Part shown: piece by piece, positions 49,001 to 60,733 of the stretch
How the letters are laid out: each line of letters opens with the position of its first letter
How positions within the stretch are numbered: the first letter of the stretch is position 1
Assembly: GCA_963556495.2 (NCBI GenBank)
Contig: OY747716.1
Span: 50,544,818 to 50,608,817, forward strand
Length of the DNA: 64,000 bases
Source of the DNA: Valencia hispanica
Lineage: Eukaryota > Chordata > Actinopteri > Cyprinodontiformes > Valenciidae
Direction: 5' to 3'
The notes under the pieces: generated by a model
Database searches by the model: none
What the model was told of the DNA's origin: nothing
The model's input: only the letters and a program-made list of their open reading frames with translations
Made by a program: the position numbers and the translations under genes

Positions 49001-52000
49001 GATTTATTTTCCCTTGTGTTAAACTCAGTATTCTGAGCATCCATATACAAAATGAAATGATGCAGGAATTCATAATAAAAGTAAAAAGAATTAGCCTAAA
49101 TACCATAAGATGATTAAATCTCAGTGTCTTTTTGTTGTCCGTTTGACGAGGTCAAAAAACAAAAACAAAAAAACTCGTCATAATCTTTTTTTTTTATCAG
49201 CCAGTTTTTAAAATGATTGACATTTTCAATAGTTGTTATTTAAATTAATATTCAGTCCCAACAAGCTGAACAGAGAATCCACTCTGTGCAACGTTAGAGC
49301 GGATGAACCTTTCCTCCTCTGGGTTTAGTTCAGCTTCTTATGACAATAATTCAACACACAGGAGGACATTTCTACATTCATTTTCACGTAATCATAAGAA
49401 AAATGAAATTGCGGAGGTTTTGTTTAGTTGAAAATCCAAAGATATTATTTTTGTTGATGTCCAGCCGCCCTGATGCTCCGATTATCAGTGTAGTTACACC
49501 ATGGAGCCATGTGGGGGCAGCAGACACCTAAATGTCTGCAGGGATGGATGATGGATAAGATAGATAGATTAGATAGATTAGATAGAACCAAGTTCAGCTA
49601 TTAATAAAATAAGACTAGAAAGGATTATTATGGGATGTTCGACCATCATCATAGTCTTCCTCCTACCTTCCTCTCTGTGAACGCCGACAGGACGTGCGTG
49701 TACATGTCCGACTGGTCGATGACCGCCTGCGTCCGGACCGGCCGTTTCTGGGCGGCGCCGCCTCGACTCGGGCCGGACTCCACCGCCTAGAGACCAAGTC
49801 AGAGAGCGTTTATGGAACAGAGTCGTTTGAGGCCCGGAGGGCCGCACCGCGCGGCGCCGCACTCACCGCCGTGTAGCTTTGCTCCGCCTCCAGGTACTCC
49901 TTGTACACCTGGTTGAGTTTGTCGAAGACGGTCGCCACGACGGGGAGGTTCCCCTTCTCCTGACCTTCTAGAACTGAAACAGGGACAGCGGTGAGACTGG
50001 AGACAAGGGAAGGAAGGAAGGAAGGAAGAGAGAAGAAGGAAGGAAGGAAGGAAGGAAGGAAGGAAGGAAGGGAAGGAGGAAGGAAGGAAGGAAGGGAAGG
50101 AGGAAGGAAGGAAGGAAGGAAGGAAAGGAAGGAAGGGAAGGAGGAAGGAAGGAAGGAAGGAAGGAAGGAAGGGGAGAGGAAGGTAGGAAGGAAGGGAAGG
50201 AGGAAGGAAGGAAGGAAGGAAGGAAGGAAGGAAGGGGAGAGGAAGGTAGGAAGGAAGGGAAGGAGGAGGGGAGAGGAGAGGAAGGAAGGAAGGAAGAAGG
50301 GGAGGAAGGGAAGGAGGAAGGGGAGGAAGAGAGGGGAGGAAGGAAGGAAGGGGAGGAAGAGAGGGAGGGAAGGAAGGGAGGGAGGAAGGGAAGGAAGGAA
50401 GGGAGGGAGGGGAGAGGAAGGAAGGAAGGAAGAAGGGGAGGAAGAGAGGGAGGGAAGGAAGGAAGGAAGGAAGGAAGGAAGGAAGGAAGGAAGGAAGGAA
50501 GGAAGGAAGGGACGGACAAGAGGAAGGGACGGAGGAAGGACAGGAAGAGAAGAAAGGAAGGAAGGAAGGAAGGAAGGAGAGAGGAAGGGAGGGAGGGAAG
50601 GAAGGGAGGAAGGGAGGGAGGAAGGAAGGGGAGAGGAAGGGAGGGAGGAAGGGAAGGAAGGAAGGAAGGGAGGGGAGAGGAAGGGAGGGAGGAAGGAGAA
50701 GCAGGAAGGGAAGAAGGAAGTAAGGAAGGAAAGAAGGAGAGAGGAAGGGAGGGAGGGAAGAGAGGAAGCAGGAAGAGAAGGGAGTGAGGGAAGGAAGGAA
50801 GGAAGGAAGGAAGGAAGGAAGGAAGGAAGGAAAGACGTACTCTGGGAGCACACGGACAGGATGACCATCTTGCAGTCTCGCCGCCGCAGCAGGAAGTCCA
50901 TCAGCTTCCCCTTGTCCTGCAGCAGGTGGACTGTAGGGGGCAGCTTCACCTGCAGGTACCACAGGTAACCTGGTGCACAGGTGAGGAGATGATGACAAAC
51001 GTTCCAGCTCACCGTAACTCCAGGAAGTGGGCGGAGACAAACCTTCGCTGGCGCTGATGATGATGTCGGGCTGGAAGACGCTCCAGGAGGAAGAATCTGG
51101 CTCAGAACTCAGGAAGATGAACAAAACCTGGCTTTTTAAAGGTTCTGGTGGTTGTGATGCGTAACCGTGGCAACACGTTTTACACAGCAGCCGATTAGCT
51201 TCTCACACCTGAACTTTGACCCCAAAGACGACTTCATGGACGCAGAGCAGGACTGATCTAAAGCAGGAATCATCATCCAGGACACGTTACTGTGGAGTAC
51301 GCATGTCAGGCAGTCTTCAGTCAGAGGCCTCTTCAGATTCATCGCAACACTGACAGCTACAGGAGATCCTTCCTGCCCACAGCATCACCGTCCACGGCGT
51401 TACCACAACATTTAACTTTCCATCAGGATGAATAAAGTTTCTCTCATTTTTAATTGAATGGTCCAGAGAAATGTTATAGAATAAACAAATTTGGGTTCAT
51501 GAAGCTGAAGCAGGAGGAGGAACCGCATCTAGAACCCGAACATGTTCTGAACTTTCTCCTGGATTCTGCTGCTGAATACCGAGACGACTCGACCCAACAA
51601 GTCAGTACGGGTTTCCTGACTTGTTCCATCCGCTCCATGGCTCCCCCTACTGTCCGAAACAAGGAATTGAATGAATGAAACGTTCCACCGATTTAACATC
51701 TGATGTCCGGGAATTTTAAAGACGCATTTGGAGGCGGAGAAAGCGCTCACTTTCATCAGGCAGCAAAAGTTACTTTACGTTTGGTGTGAAAACACGTAGT
51801 GGACTACAACTGAAGAAGAAGAAGAAAAATGGCCGAGCTTAGCGAGCTTCCCCTCCTTCCAGGATGAAGGAAGGATCATAAAATGTGGAGAAAACCTTCA
51901 GAAATCTGGATATGTGGAAAGTTGCAGCTATGCTGGGGGAGAAATAATCGGTGGAGTGAGGCAGCGTGGAGGAGAAGATCTCTGTAAGTATTTAAAGCTA

Positions 52001-55000
52001 ACGTCATATATGCGACTTCTGATTCGTTAGCAAATAAATCAGAAATCCTCCATCATTCATTTCAGACTCTCAGAACTTGAAATAAATTAAAGAGGGTATA
52101 TGCAATTTTTCTGAAATTCATACTCGCGACTGACCCCATGTGGCCAAAAGCGGAACTGATCTTCCTGTCTGCTCGCTCTCGCAGCGCGCGCTCGTACGGC
52201 GGTCGCTCTGGTGGCAGAGTGATCTGAAACATTTAACATGAACGCGCTTGATGTCACATCCGCAGACAGCGCGGGAAAATCCGACCCGACAGAAAATAGA
52301 GAAAATTGGATCCAGGCTTATAGGTGCAGCAACTGTGAGCTGACAAGGTGTCAGTATGATCATCAGGAGATGTTTGGGTCGTAAACGGTCAAATAAAAAG
52401 GCTATTGTTGCCTTTATTTTGGGGAAAAAGTTGCATATAGCCTCTTTAAACGAACTGGTTTAGTTACAATGTTTGAGTAAAAGATTAAATGCTGTCCAAT
52501 AAGCAGCCGAGTCCTCAGCCCTGTGGTACCGATGCTGTCGGCCATGTTGGAGACGACCTCTGACCCGGCAGATACGACCTGGAAGGATACACAGCTGACA
52601 CGGAACCGGCGGCTGAGTCGGGACGACGACCGGACCTGCAGACAGAGCAAAGCGTTGAACCTGGAGCGGCGCTCTGAGCGCATCAGGAGGGTTTACCTGA
52701 GAGAGGAATCCTGTAGGGATGGATGGAGCGGGCCGGCAGGACGGGTTGGTGAGCGTTAACGGCGCCGTCCGGTTCCTTCAGCTTGATGTCGAAGAGCAGA
52801 GACGTCTGATGGAGCAAAAACATGGGAACGATTTATCCATCAGCACGAGTCAGAGTCCAGTCTCTAATGACTGGAATAAACATTTTCTCATCAGATCCAC
52901 AACATCCACGTCTCCTCTCACTCTGCATCGCCGTGGGTTACCTACAGATGGTTATGAGCCACCAACATCCCATAATAATCCACCAACATCAGTGGATAAA
53001 GATCTAGTTCATCCTTTCACAGTAAAACAGGCTGGAGCTCACAGACCGGCTTCCTTTCCCTCCGCATTACATCCCATAAAAACTGAGACTCCAGTCCCCG
53101 AGTCCGAGTCGAGACCCGAGTTTCCGGGCACCGGTCCGAGTCGAGAGTCGAGTCTCTGAGCACCGGTCCGAGTCGAGACTCGAGTCTCCGGGCACCGGTC
53201 CGAGCCGAGACTCGAGTCTCCGAGCACCGGTCCGAGTCGAGACTCGAGTCTCCGGGCACCGGTCCGAGTCGAGAGTCGAGTCTCCGGGCACCGGTCCGAG
53301 TCGAGAGTCGAGACTCGAGTCTCCGGGCACCGGTCCGAGTCGAGAGTCGAGTCTCCGGGCACCGGTCCGAGTCGAGAGTCGAGACTCGAGTCTCCGGGCA
53401 CCGGTCCGAGTCGAGAGTCGAGTCTCCGGGCACCGGTCCGAGTCGAGAGTCGAGACTCGAGTCTCCGGGCACCGGTCCGAGTCGAGAGTCGAGTCTCCGA
53501 GCACCGGTCCGAGCCGAGACCCGAGTCTCCGGGCACCGGTGCGAGTCGAGACTCGAGTCTCCAGGCACCGGTCCGAGCCGAGACTCGAGTCTCCGGGCAC
53601 CGGTCCGAGCACCGGTCCGAGTCAAGACTCAAGTCTCCGGGCACCAATCCAGTCCGAGTCAAGTCTCCGCGAGCCAGTCGAGTCTCAAGTCTCTGGGAGC
53701 CAGTCCGAGTCTCCGGGCACCAGTCCGAGTCTCAAGTCTCCGGGCACCAATCCAGTCCGAGTCTCCGGGCACCAGTCCGAGTCGAGACTCAAGTCTTAGT
53801 TCACAAATCCAAGTCAGACTGACCTGAGAGCTCTGATGATGAACGACAACCAGGTTATCTACGATGTTCAGAGCGAACTTCCCGGTGGTGTTCAGCTTCA
53901 GGACGTGGCTCTTCTTACAGGCGCCATCCCTGGAGGCAAACAGAACCACAGAACGGTTCAGGTCGGTTCCATCAATACCCGGTTCTGAATCGGTTCTGGT
54001 GTCTGATCATCTAGTCCACGAGTGCTCAGATAAACTTTAAAGACGTCCAGTCAGAGGAAATTTCCTGAAGTTTGGAAGATCATGTGACATATATATTTAA
54101 GTAGCTTATTAGTTTTACTCATCAAAAAAATTTATTCTTCCCATAAAACAATGGAGCCACTAAATAAAATCACTTTAGACGCTGGATGGAATAAACTGAA
54201 CAAACATTTTGTATTTTTATGCATTTTCAAAAGATTTCCATGTAAATATTTCATGTTTCCAGCCTCATTAACCGCTTAGTGACTGAACTTATTTACACTT
54301 TATTAAAACTAATTGTGATGTTCAAGCAGATGATGAAGTAGTTGATTTCTGTTAATTCAATATATCACGAAGAATAAATATAAATTGAGATATTTGGTAA
54401 AACTGGTCACAAATGACTTTTAGAGGGGCAGCAAAAGGTTTTCTATAGGTTTGTGTGGAAATTGCATCAACAGGCATCAGTGGGACACAGCTTTAAGAAA
54501 ATGATGGTTCTTTTATAGCCAATTGTTACTAAAATCATTTACAAAGAGATGAGAAATAAAAAAGTATTGAAACCGTCTTCAGGTTTCCAGACTACATTTG
54601 GTAAGAAGGTGAAAGACGTCTGGATGGAGACGGGATCAGCGGGAATGTTTCCCGTTTGGATCAAAGAGCTGACCAGCTGGTCCTGATGACACCGGTCCAG
54701 AACCAGCTGGTCCTGATGACACCGGTCCAGAACCAGCTGGTCCTGATGACACCGGTCCAGAACCAGCTGGTCCTGATGACACCGGTCCAGAACCAGCTCC
54801 AGATGTCTGATCCCATCTCTTTCCTTTGACTGGCTAACATCCATGAGCAGCTATGAACCGTGGTTCTAGTTTGACAACAGGAATTATTACAAAAACAAAA
54901 TAGTCTGTCTTTATGATGTCCTGACCAGCTACCAGTATGTAATAAAAATAATAATAATAATAATAATAACAATAATAATATGTCCTCATGTTCAGATGTT

Positions 55001-58000
55001 CTTCTGCTACTGGAACAGATGATGTTCTGCTCAGTTCTGCAGGAGAACCTCCAGAACATGCAGGACCTGGAACCGCTGATTTGGTTTATACTTTACACAC
55101 TGATTCACACCAAACATCAGAATATCATTCATTTTTTCTCGTCTTCAGATTCTGCTGAAGGCAAAGAGAAAGAAAATTCCTGGTAATAATGAGTAATAAT
55201 AATTATTTGGAAATATTCCAGTTGTAATATTTTAGAATCTGGAGGATAGCGTTAACAAACCGTCTCTGCGCGTCTGATTGTCTCTGCGTCTGATTGTGTC
55301 TCTGTGCGTCTGATTGTGTCTCTGCGTCTGATTGTGTCTCTGCGTCTGATTGTGTCTCTGCGTCTGATGGTGTCTCTGCGTCTGATGGTGTCTCTGCGTC
55401 TGATTGTGTCTCTGCGTCTGATTGCGTCTGATTGTGTCTCTGCGTCTGATTGTGTCTCTGCGTCTGATGGTGTCTCTGCGTCTGATTGCGTCTGATTGTG
55501 TCTCTGCGTCTGATTGTGTCTCTGCGTCTGATTGTGTCTCTGCGTCTGATTGTGTCTCTGCGTCTGATTGTGTGTCTGATTGCGTCTGATTGTGTGTCTG
55601 ATTGCGTCTGATTGTGTGTCTGATTGCGTCTGATTGTGTCTGATTGCGTCTGATGGTGTCTGATTGTGTCTGATGGTGTCTGATTGCGTCTGATGGTGTC
55701 TGATTGCGTCTGATGGTGTCTGATTGCGTCTGATTGTGTCTCTGCGTCTGATTGTGTCTCTGCGTCTGATTGTGTCTCTGCGCGTCCGATTGTGTCTCTG
55801 CGCGTCCGATTGTGTCTGATTGTGTCCGATGGTGTCTGATGGTGTCTGATGGTGTCTCTGTGCGTCTGATGGTGTCTCTGTGCGTCTGATGGTGTCTCTG
55901 TGCGTCTGATTGTGTCTCTGTGTCTGATTGTGTCTCTGCGTCTGATGGTGTCTCTGCGTGTCTGATGGTGTCTGATGGTGTCAAATGGTGTCTGATGGTG
56001 TCTCTGCGCGTCTGATTGTGTCTCTGCGTCTGATTGTGTCTCTGCGTCTGATTGTGTCTCTGCGTCTGATTGTGTCTCTGCGTCTGATTGTGTCTCTGCG
56101 TCTGATTGTGTCTCTGCGTGTCTGATGGTGTCTGATGGTGTCAAATGGTGTCTGATGGTGTCTCTGCGCGTCTGATGGTGTCTCTGCGCGTCTGATGGTG
56201 TCTCTGCGCGTCTGATGGTGTCTCTGCGCGTCTGATTGTGTCTCTGCGCGTCTGATTGTGTCTCTGCGCGTCTGATTGTGTCTCTGCGCGTCTGATTGTG
56301 TCTCTGCGTCTGATTGTGTCTCTGCGTCTGATTGTGTCTCTGCGTCTGATTGTGTCTCTGCGTCTGATTGTGTCTCTGCGTCTGATTGTGTCTCTGTGTG
56401 TCTGATTGTGTCTCTGTGTGTCTGATTGTGTCTGATTGCGTCTGATTGTGTCTGATTGCGTCTGATTGTGTCTCTGTGCGTCTGATTGTGTCTCTGTGCG
56501 TCTGATTGTGTCTGATGGTGTCTGATGGTGTCTCTGCGCGTCTGATGGTGTCTCTGCGCGTCTGATGGTGTCTCTGCGCGTCTGATGGTGTCTCTGCGCG
56601 TCTGATGGTGTCTCTGCGCGTCTGATGGTGTCTCTGCGCGTCTGATGGTGTCTGATTGTGTCTCTGTGCGTCTGATTGTGTCTCTGTGCGTCTGATTGTG
56701 TCTCTGTGCGTCTGATTGTGTCTCTGTGCGTCTGATTGTGTCTCTGTGCGTCTGATTGTGTCTCTCTGCGTCTGATGGTGTCTCTCTGCGTCTGATGGTG
56801 TCTCTCTGCGTCTGATGGTGTCTCTGCGCGTCTGATTGTGTCTCTGCGCGTCTGATTGTGTCTCTGCGCGTCTGATTGTGTCTCTGCGCGTCTGATTGTG
56901 TCTCTGCGCGTCTGATTGTGTCTCTGCGCGTCTGATTGTGTCTCTGCGCGTCTGATTGTGTCTCTGCGCGTCTGATTGAGTCTCTGCGCGTCTGATGGTG
57001 TCTCTGCGCGTCTGATGGTGTCTCTGCGTGTCTGATTGTGTCTGATTGTGTCTCTGCGTCTGATTGTGTCTCTGCGTCTGATTGTGTCTCTGCGTCTGAT
57101 TGTGTCTCTGCGTCTGATTGTGTCTCTGCGTGTCCGATTGTGTCTCTGCGTGTCCGATTGTGTCTCTGCGTGTCCGATTGTGTCTCTGCGCGTCCGATTG
57201 TGTCTCTGCGCGTCCGATTGTGTCTCTGCGCGTCCGATTGTGTCTCTGCGCGTCCGATTGTGTCTGATTGTGTCCGATGGTGTCTCTGCGCGTCTGATGG
57301 TGTCTCTGCGCGTCTGATGGTGTCTCTGCGTCTGATTGTGTCTGATTGTGTCTCTGCGTGTCTGATTGTGTCTCTGCGTGTCTGATTGTGTCTCTGCGTG
57401 TCTGATTGTGTCTCTGCGCGTCTGATTGTGTCTCTGCGCGTCTGATTGTGTCTCTGCGCGTCTGATTGTGTCTCTGCGCGTCTGATTGTGTCTCTGCGCG
57501 TCTGATTGTGTCTCTGCGCGTCTGATGGTGTCTCTGCGCGTCTGATGGTGTCTCTGCGTGTCTGATTGTGTCTGATTGTGTCTCTGCGTCTGATTGTGTC
57601 TCTGTGTCTGATTGTGTCTCTGTGTCTGATTGTGTCTCTGCGTGTCTGATTGTGTCTCTGCGTGTCTGATTGTGTCTCTGCGTGTCTGATTGTGTCTCTG
57701 TGTCTGATGGTGTCTCTGCGTCTGATTGTGTCTCTGCGTGTCTGATTGTGTCTCTGCGTGTCTGATTGTGTCTCTGCGTGTCTGATTGTGTCTCTGCGTG
57801 TCTGATTGTGTCTCTGCGTGTCTGATTGTGTCTCTGCGTGTCTGATTGTGTCTCTGCGTGTCTGATTGTGTCTCTGTGTCTGATGGTGTCTCTGCGTCTG
57901 ATTGTGTCTGATTGTGTCTGATTGTGTCTCTGTGTCTGTGCGTCTGATTGTGTCTCTGCGTCTGATTGTGTCTCTGCGTCTGATTGTGTCTCTGCGTCTG

Positions 58001-60733
58001 ATTGTGTCTCTGTGTCTGATTGTGTCTCTGTGTGTCTGATTGTGTCTCTGCGTGTCTGATTGTGTCTGATTGCGTCTGATTGTGTCTCTGTGTGTGATTG
58101 TGTCTCTGTGTGTGATTGTGTGTGTTACCTGGGCAGGTGGTACAGCACCACCTCGGCCCCGGGGCTGTTCACCGTCCTGGAGTGATGCTTCAGGTACATG
58201 ACGTACAGCTGTCCGTATCTATATACACACACACACACAGCTCAGCTTCAGCAGTCTTCGTCGCGTAGCTCCAACAGACCATCACCTACATGGTTGCCAC
58301 GGCGATGTCCCTTTCCGACAGGCTCAGCTTGGCGGGTTTGGGGACGACCGGCAGCTCGATCTCAAACTTGGGCATCTTGGTCACGGTCCCGTTCTGGAAG
58401 GACAGGTTTAGGGTCAGAACTGGGTCACCTTCATCACCACCGTCATCATCATCAGGAGAGAGACAGACCCTGAAGGCGAAGGGCTGCAGGACATTCCCCT
58501 GGACCGTGGTGGACAGCAGGATCACGGCCGTCTCGGGGCAGTACTGGTACCAGTTCACGTTGATGTTCTGACTCTTCAGGAGCTTCAGGCTGCGCTTGTC
58601 CGGAAACACCTGGGAGACACGGATGCACAGGTGAGGTCGGGATCGGCCCGGAGCGTTCCCGGTCGGATCCCCGAGCCCCGCGGAACGATCCGCACCGACC
58701 TGGTAGAACTCTATCCCCTGGTCCGTTACGAAGACGATCTCGTTCCAGCTGGTCCAACAGAACCCCAGGACGCTGGCGTTCTTCGTCTGCAAGAGCAACA
58801 GAAACCGTTAGTGGACCGAACCGCCTCCTGTAACCCGACCTTTGACCTTTGCAGACGGACCAACCTTACACTCCTGGGTGAACTCTGTGTGCGGATAGTC
58901 GGGGATGAAGTTGATGAAGTCCTGCGGACAGACAGACGGTCAGGAACCAGAACCAAACAGAACCCAGCCATTCACACGGTCCCTGAACTCACCACAGACT
59001 TCAGGGTCCTCTGGACCGCCAGGATCTTGTTCCCGATGGAGAACTTGATGCACTTCACCTCTCCTTTATCGTCCATCCTGCAGAGGAAAACAGAACCCTG
59101 CTGAAGGCTAAGCTTGGGCTGACCTTTGACCTTCTGGTTCGGAACGTTTCACAGCTTCTGATCCGATCTGATGTACCTGAAGGCAACGCTGCTTTTGTCG
59201 TCCGGCCCCTTCACTACCACTCCCGTGGCTCCGCCTGAACGCACCGCAAACACCTGCAGACAGAAAACAGGGCACAGAAAGCCTCCACACTTAAAACGCT
59301 CTAAAAATGAGTACACCCCTCCACCCCTGAGGGGGGGGGGGGGGTGTACTTATCTGCTCAATCTAAACTCCACTCTGTTATTTACTAAATGGATTAGAAA
59401 GTTTAGTTTATTCGGCTAAAAGTTTGCACCAATTATTTACATTCAGTGAAGTATCCTGCTTCAACAAAACGTACAAACGGACTGAAGCTACAACTTTTTG
59501 TTAACTTAGTAATATTCTTTATGAGGCGGCTGATACAGTCCTAAACAAACTAGTAAACAGAGTTTGTGTATTTTGCAAGTGTAATACTTTTATATATTCT
59601 CTTTAGATGGAAGAGACGGTGCAGCTATTCCAGAGATTTGACCCAAAATCTCAGTTTTTGGTTTCTACTCCTCTCAGCTCAGACCGGCTCTGTCTAACTG
59701 TGAACATATCCTGTAGGGTTTGTGGCACAAGTTTATTTTTTTCCACTTTGAACGTAATTTTTATTGGATCCAAGTCTACAAAATCATAGGATTTTAATGT
59801 TTGCAGGTTTATGAATAGGGAATGAGTTGGTTGAAAACGTAATGAATCTTATTGCCTTGTTTTTCCCCCCTGCAGGTTTGATTTATAGGTATTTCCCCAA
59901 ATGTCTATACAATAAGTTATATATGGCATGATAAAAGAGTTATATATAAGAACTGAACTCTTTGTTTTCAAATATATATAGATTTATATAATATCACTAT
60001 TGCTTTTGATCATTTCATTTTGATATTATTAGTCTGCGACTTCCAGTTTAGATCATGATCAATAATAATTCCAAGAAACTAGTAATAGCATATTGTTGAG
60101 CATTAGGTTTACTTGCAATGAAAATAATCAGTTTTGGGTTTTTTTTATATTGAAAGACAATTTATCAACATCAAACCAAACTTTGAGCTTATGTAACTCT
60201 ATCACTCCACCAGACATACTTAAGCATTTTTAGACATTACATAGATCATCGGTATAGAGAATAAATCCTTTAGGTCCAATAATGGATCCCTGAGGAATCC
60301 CGCAGCTTACTTTCAACATTTTAGATTTTCTATAATTTAGTTGTGGAGAAACGGAGAAGCTGGGTGGTAAACTAAGTACACCCCATGGTCCAACAGAACC
60401 TCCTCCTCCAGCAGCAGCAGTTGTTGATCTGAAGCCATTGCTGATGTCTTTCCACCCTGGCGTCGTGCTGACCTCCAGGTATCCCACCTGGCTGCTGCTC
60501 CTCTGAAACTATCGGAACTAGAACTCCTCCATGTTGGGGGAACCGATCAGATTTAACAGAGCCTCTCCGGTCTGTGACCCGGTTCTACAGGTGAGAGCTG
60601 CTCAGGTGAACCCAGTGCTAACGGGTTAGCTCACCTGTTTGTTAGCCTCATCAAAGAAGACGTTGTTGACGTTCGACGCATGCTCAAACTGGACCGGGTT
60701 CTCGCTCAGCTCCAGGTAATGTTCCTCGGCCAT
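46021..60733 (-). CDS. rmc1: RMC1 (C18orf8, Mic1), regulator of the MON1-CCZ1 complex (complete coding model, 21 exons)
   Basis: RMC1 associates with MON1-CCZ1, the RAB7 guanine-nucleotide exchange factor, on late endosomes/lysosomes, supporting autophagy and NPC1-dependent cholesterol export. Exons in transcript order (plus coordinates): 60635-60733, 59177-59253, 58993-59077, 58865-58921, 58700-58786, 58469-58609, 58290-58393, 58129-58218, 53824-53929, 52697-52805, 52591-52635, 51043-51096, 50841-50969, 49867-49973, 49667-49786, 48358-48435, 48172-48276, 47870-47938, 47707-47794, 47485-47622, 46021-46100. All borders are GT/AG on the minus strand. They sum to 1,968 nt = 655 aa plus stop (human 657). 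Near-identical blocks include MDDKGEVKCIKFS, ILGFCWTS-type, PDIIISAS and LFYMLHQFLQYHVLSDSKPL. The N-terminal half is a beta-propeller-like region and the C-terminal half the Mic1 domain. The ATG context is GGGATGG. Several introns are dominated by tandem repeats. Confidence 0.96.
46101..47484 (-). other. rmc1: Last RMC1 intron
   Basis: Intron of 1.38 kb. It holds AT-rich sequence with CTCAG plus T-run words (46590-46760) and the 30-bp array at 47023-47300. Confidence 0.6.
47023..47300 (-). repeat. 30-bp minisatellite in the last RMC1 intron
   Basis: About nine tandem units of CTAGTAGGGAGCTACCCGTT plus AGCAACCCGG, with small variants. The array is about 185 bases from the nearest exon and carries no copy of an exon border. 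Confidence 0.88.
48436..49666 (-). other. rmc1: RMC1 intron, AT-rich
   Basis: 1.23-kb intron. GGAGGACATTTCT words at 48755 and 49361 suggest a partial internal duplication. A GATAGATTA run lies at 49556-49585. No gene seen. Confidence 0.5.
49996..50838 (-). repeat. (GGAA)n/(GGAAGG)n purine array filling an RMC1 intron
   Basis: Intron 49974-50840 is 867 bp, about 840 of which are GGAA, GGAGG and AGAGGA repeats on the plus strand. In the transcript it is a (TTCC)n polypyrimidine tract starting about 6 bases after the donor GTACGT. Long open frames on both strands are by-products. Confidence 0.92.
51097..52590 (-). other. rmc1: RMC1 intron with one MITE
   Basis: 1.49-kb intron; apart from the element at 52090-52446 it holds mixed unique sequence. 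The acceptor just before 51096 is TTCTGAGCCAG. Confidence 0.6.
52090..52446. mobile_element. 357-bp MITE with TA flanks
   Basis: Ends AAGAGGGTATATGCAATTTTT and the complement of AAGAGGCTATATGCAACTTTTT are inverted partners, with TA (or TTA) on each side. The TIR resembles that of the element at 42704-43795 (AAG, then ATAC/TAT, then GCAACTTT). No coding capacity. Confidence 0.7.
53087..53800 (-). repeat. Minisatellite rich in GAGTC/GACTC palindromes in RMC1 intron 9
   Basis: Units combine CTCCGGGCACCGGTCCGAGT with CGAGACTCGAGT or CGAGAGTCGAGT, repeated about 20 times; the 3' units decay. CTCGAG and ACCGGT palindromes recur every unit. The array begins about 25-40 bases beyond the minus-strand donor at 53823 and is GC-rich with many CpGs. 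Confidence 0.88.
53930..54663 (-). other. rmc1: RMC1 intron 8, unique part
   Basis: AT-rich unique sequence between the exon at 53824-53929 and the small 30-bp array. Nothing recognised. Confidence 0.5.
54664..54798. repeat. 30-bp tandem repeat, four and a half copies
   Basis: Near-identical units of CCAGCTGGTCCTGATGACAC plus CGGTCCAGAA in RMC1 intron 8. The near-perfect copies suggest recent expansion. Confidence 0.9.
54945..54980. repeat. (AAT)n microsatellite
   Basis: AATAATAAT run of about 35 bases with one AAC interruption. Confidence 0.85.
55262..58118 (-). repeat. 2.85-kb minisatellite of TCTGATTGTGTCTCTGCG units in RMC1 intron 8
   Basis: About 150 units of 17-20 bp with variants (CTGATGG, CGTCCGA, CTGTGCG). 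Runs of identical variants (for example about 56520-56640 and 56820-56990) show local homogenisation. In transcript orientation the array starts only a few bases after the donor at 58128. Open frames on both strands follow from stop-poor units. Confidence 0.92.
59254..60634 (-). other. rmc1: RMC1 intron 1
   Basis: 1.38-kb intron with a G run (59331-59345) and a LINE fragment. The donor on the minus strand is CAG|GTGAGC at 60634. Confidence 0.7.
59440..60345 (-). mobile_element. LINE reverse-transcriptase remnant in RMC1 intron 1
   Basis: The minus strand reads VSCGIPQGSIIGP, then FILYTDDLCNV, then after a stop VWFDVDKLSFNIKKTQ and further on DHDLNWKSQ-like blocks. These are the motifs around and after the catalytic site of a CR1/L2-like or related LINE. 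The FADDT-type block is deleted and stops occur, so it is dead. Limits are approximate. Confidence 0.6.

Noticed and set aside
51061..51120. Acceptor CTGAG at about 51106 for the RMC1 exon 51043-51096
   Set aside because: Phase fails with the preceding exon; the acceptor GCCAG at 51097-51098 gives Y-S-S-S-W as in human RMC1.
49799..51124. 441-codon minus-strand Ser/Phe/Leu/Pro frame
   Set aside because: It joins true RMC1 exon fragments at its ends through a (TTCC)n intron that is spliced out; the known RMC1 protein lacks this segment.
55203..56144. 313-codon minus-strand Asp/Thr/Gln/Arg-rich frame
   Set aside because: Product of the 18-bp array in RMC1 intron 8.
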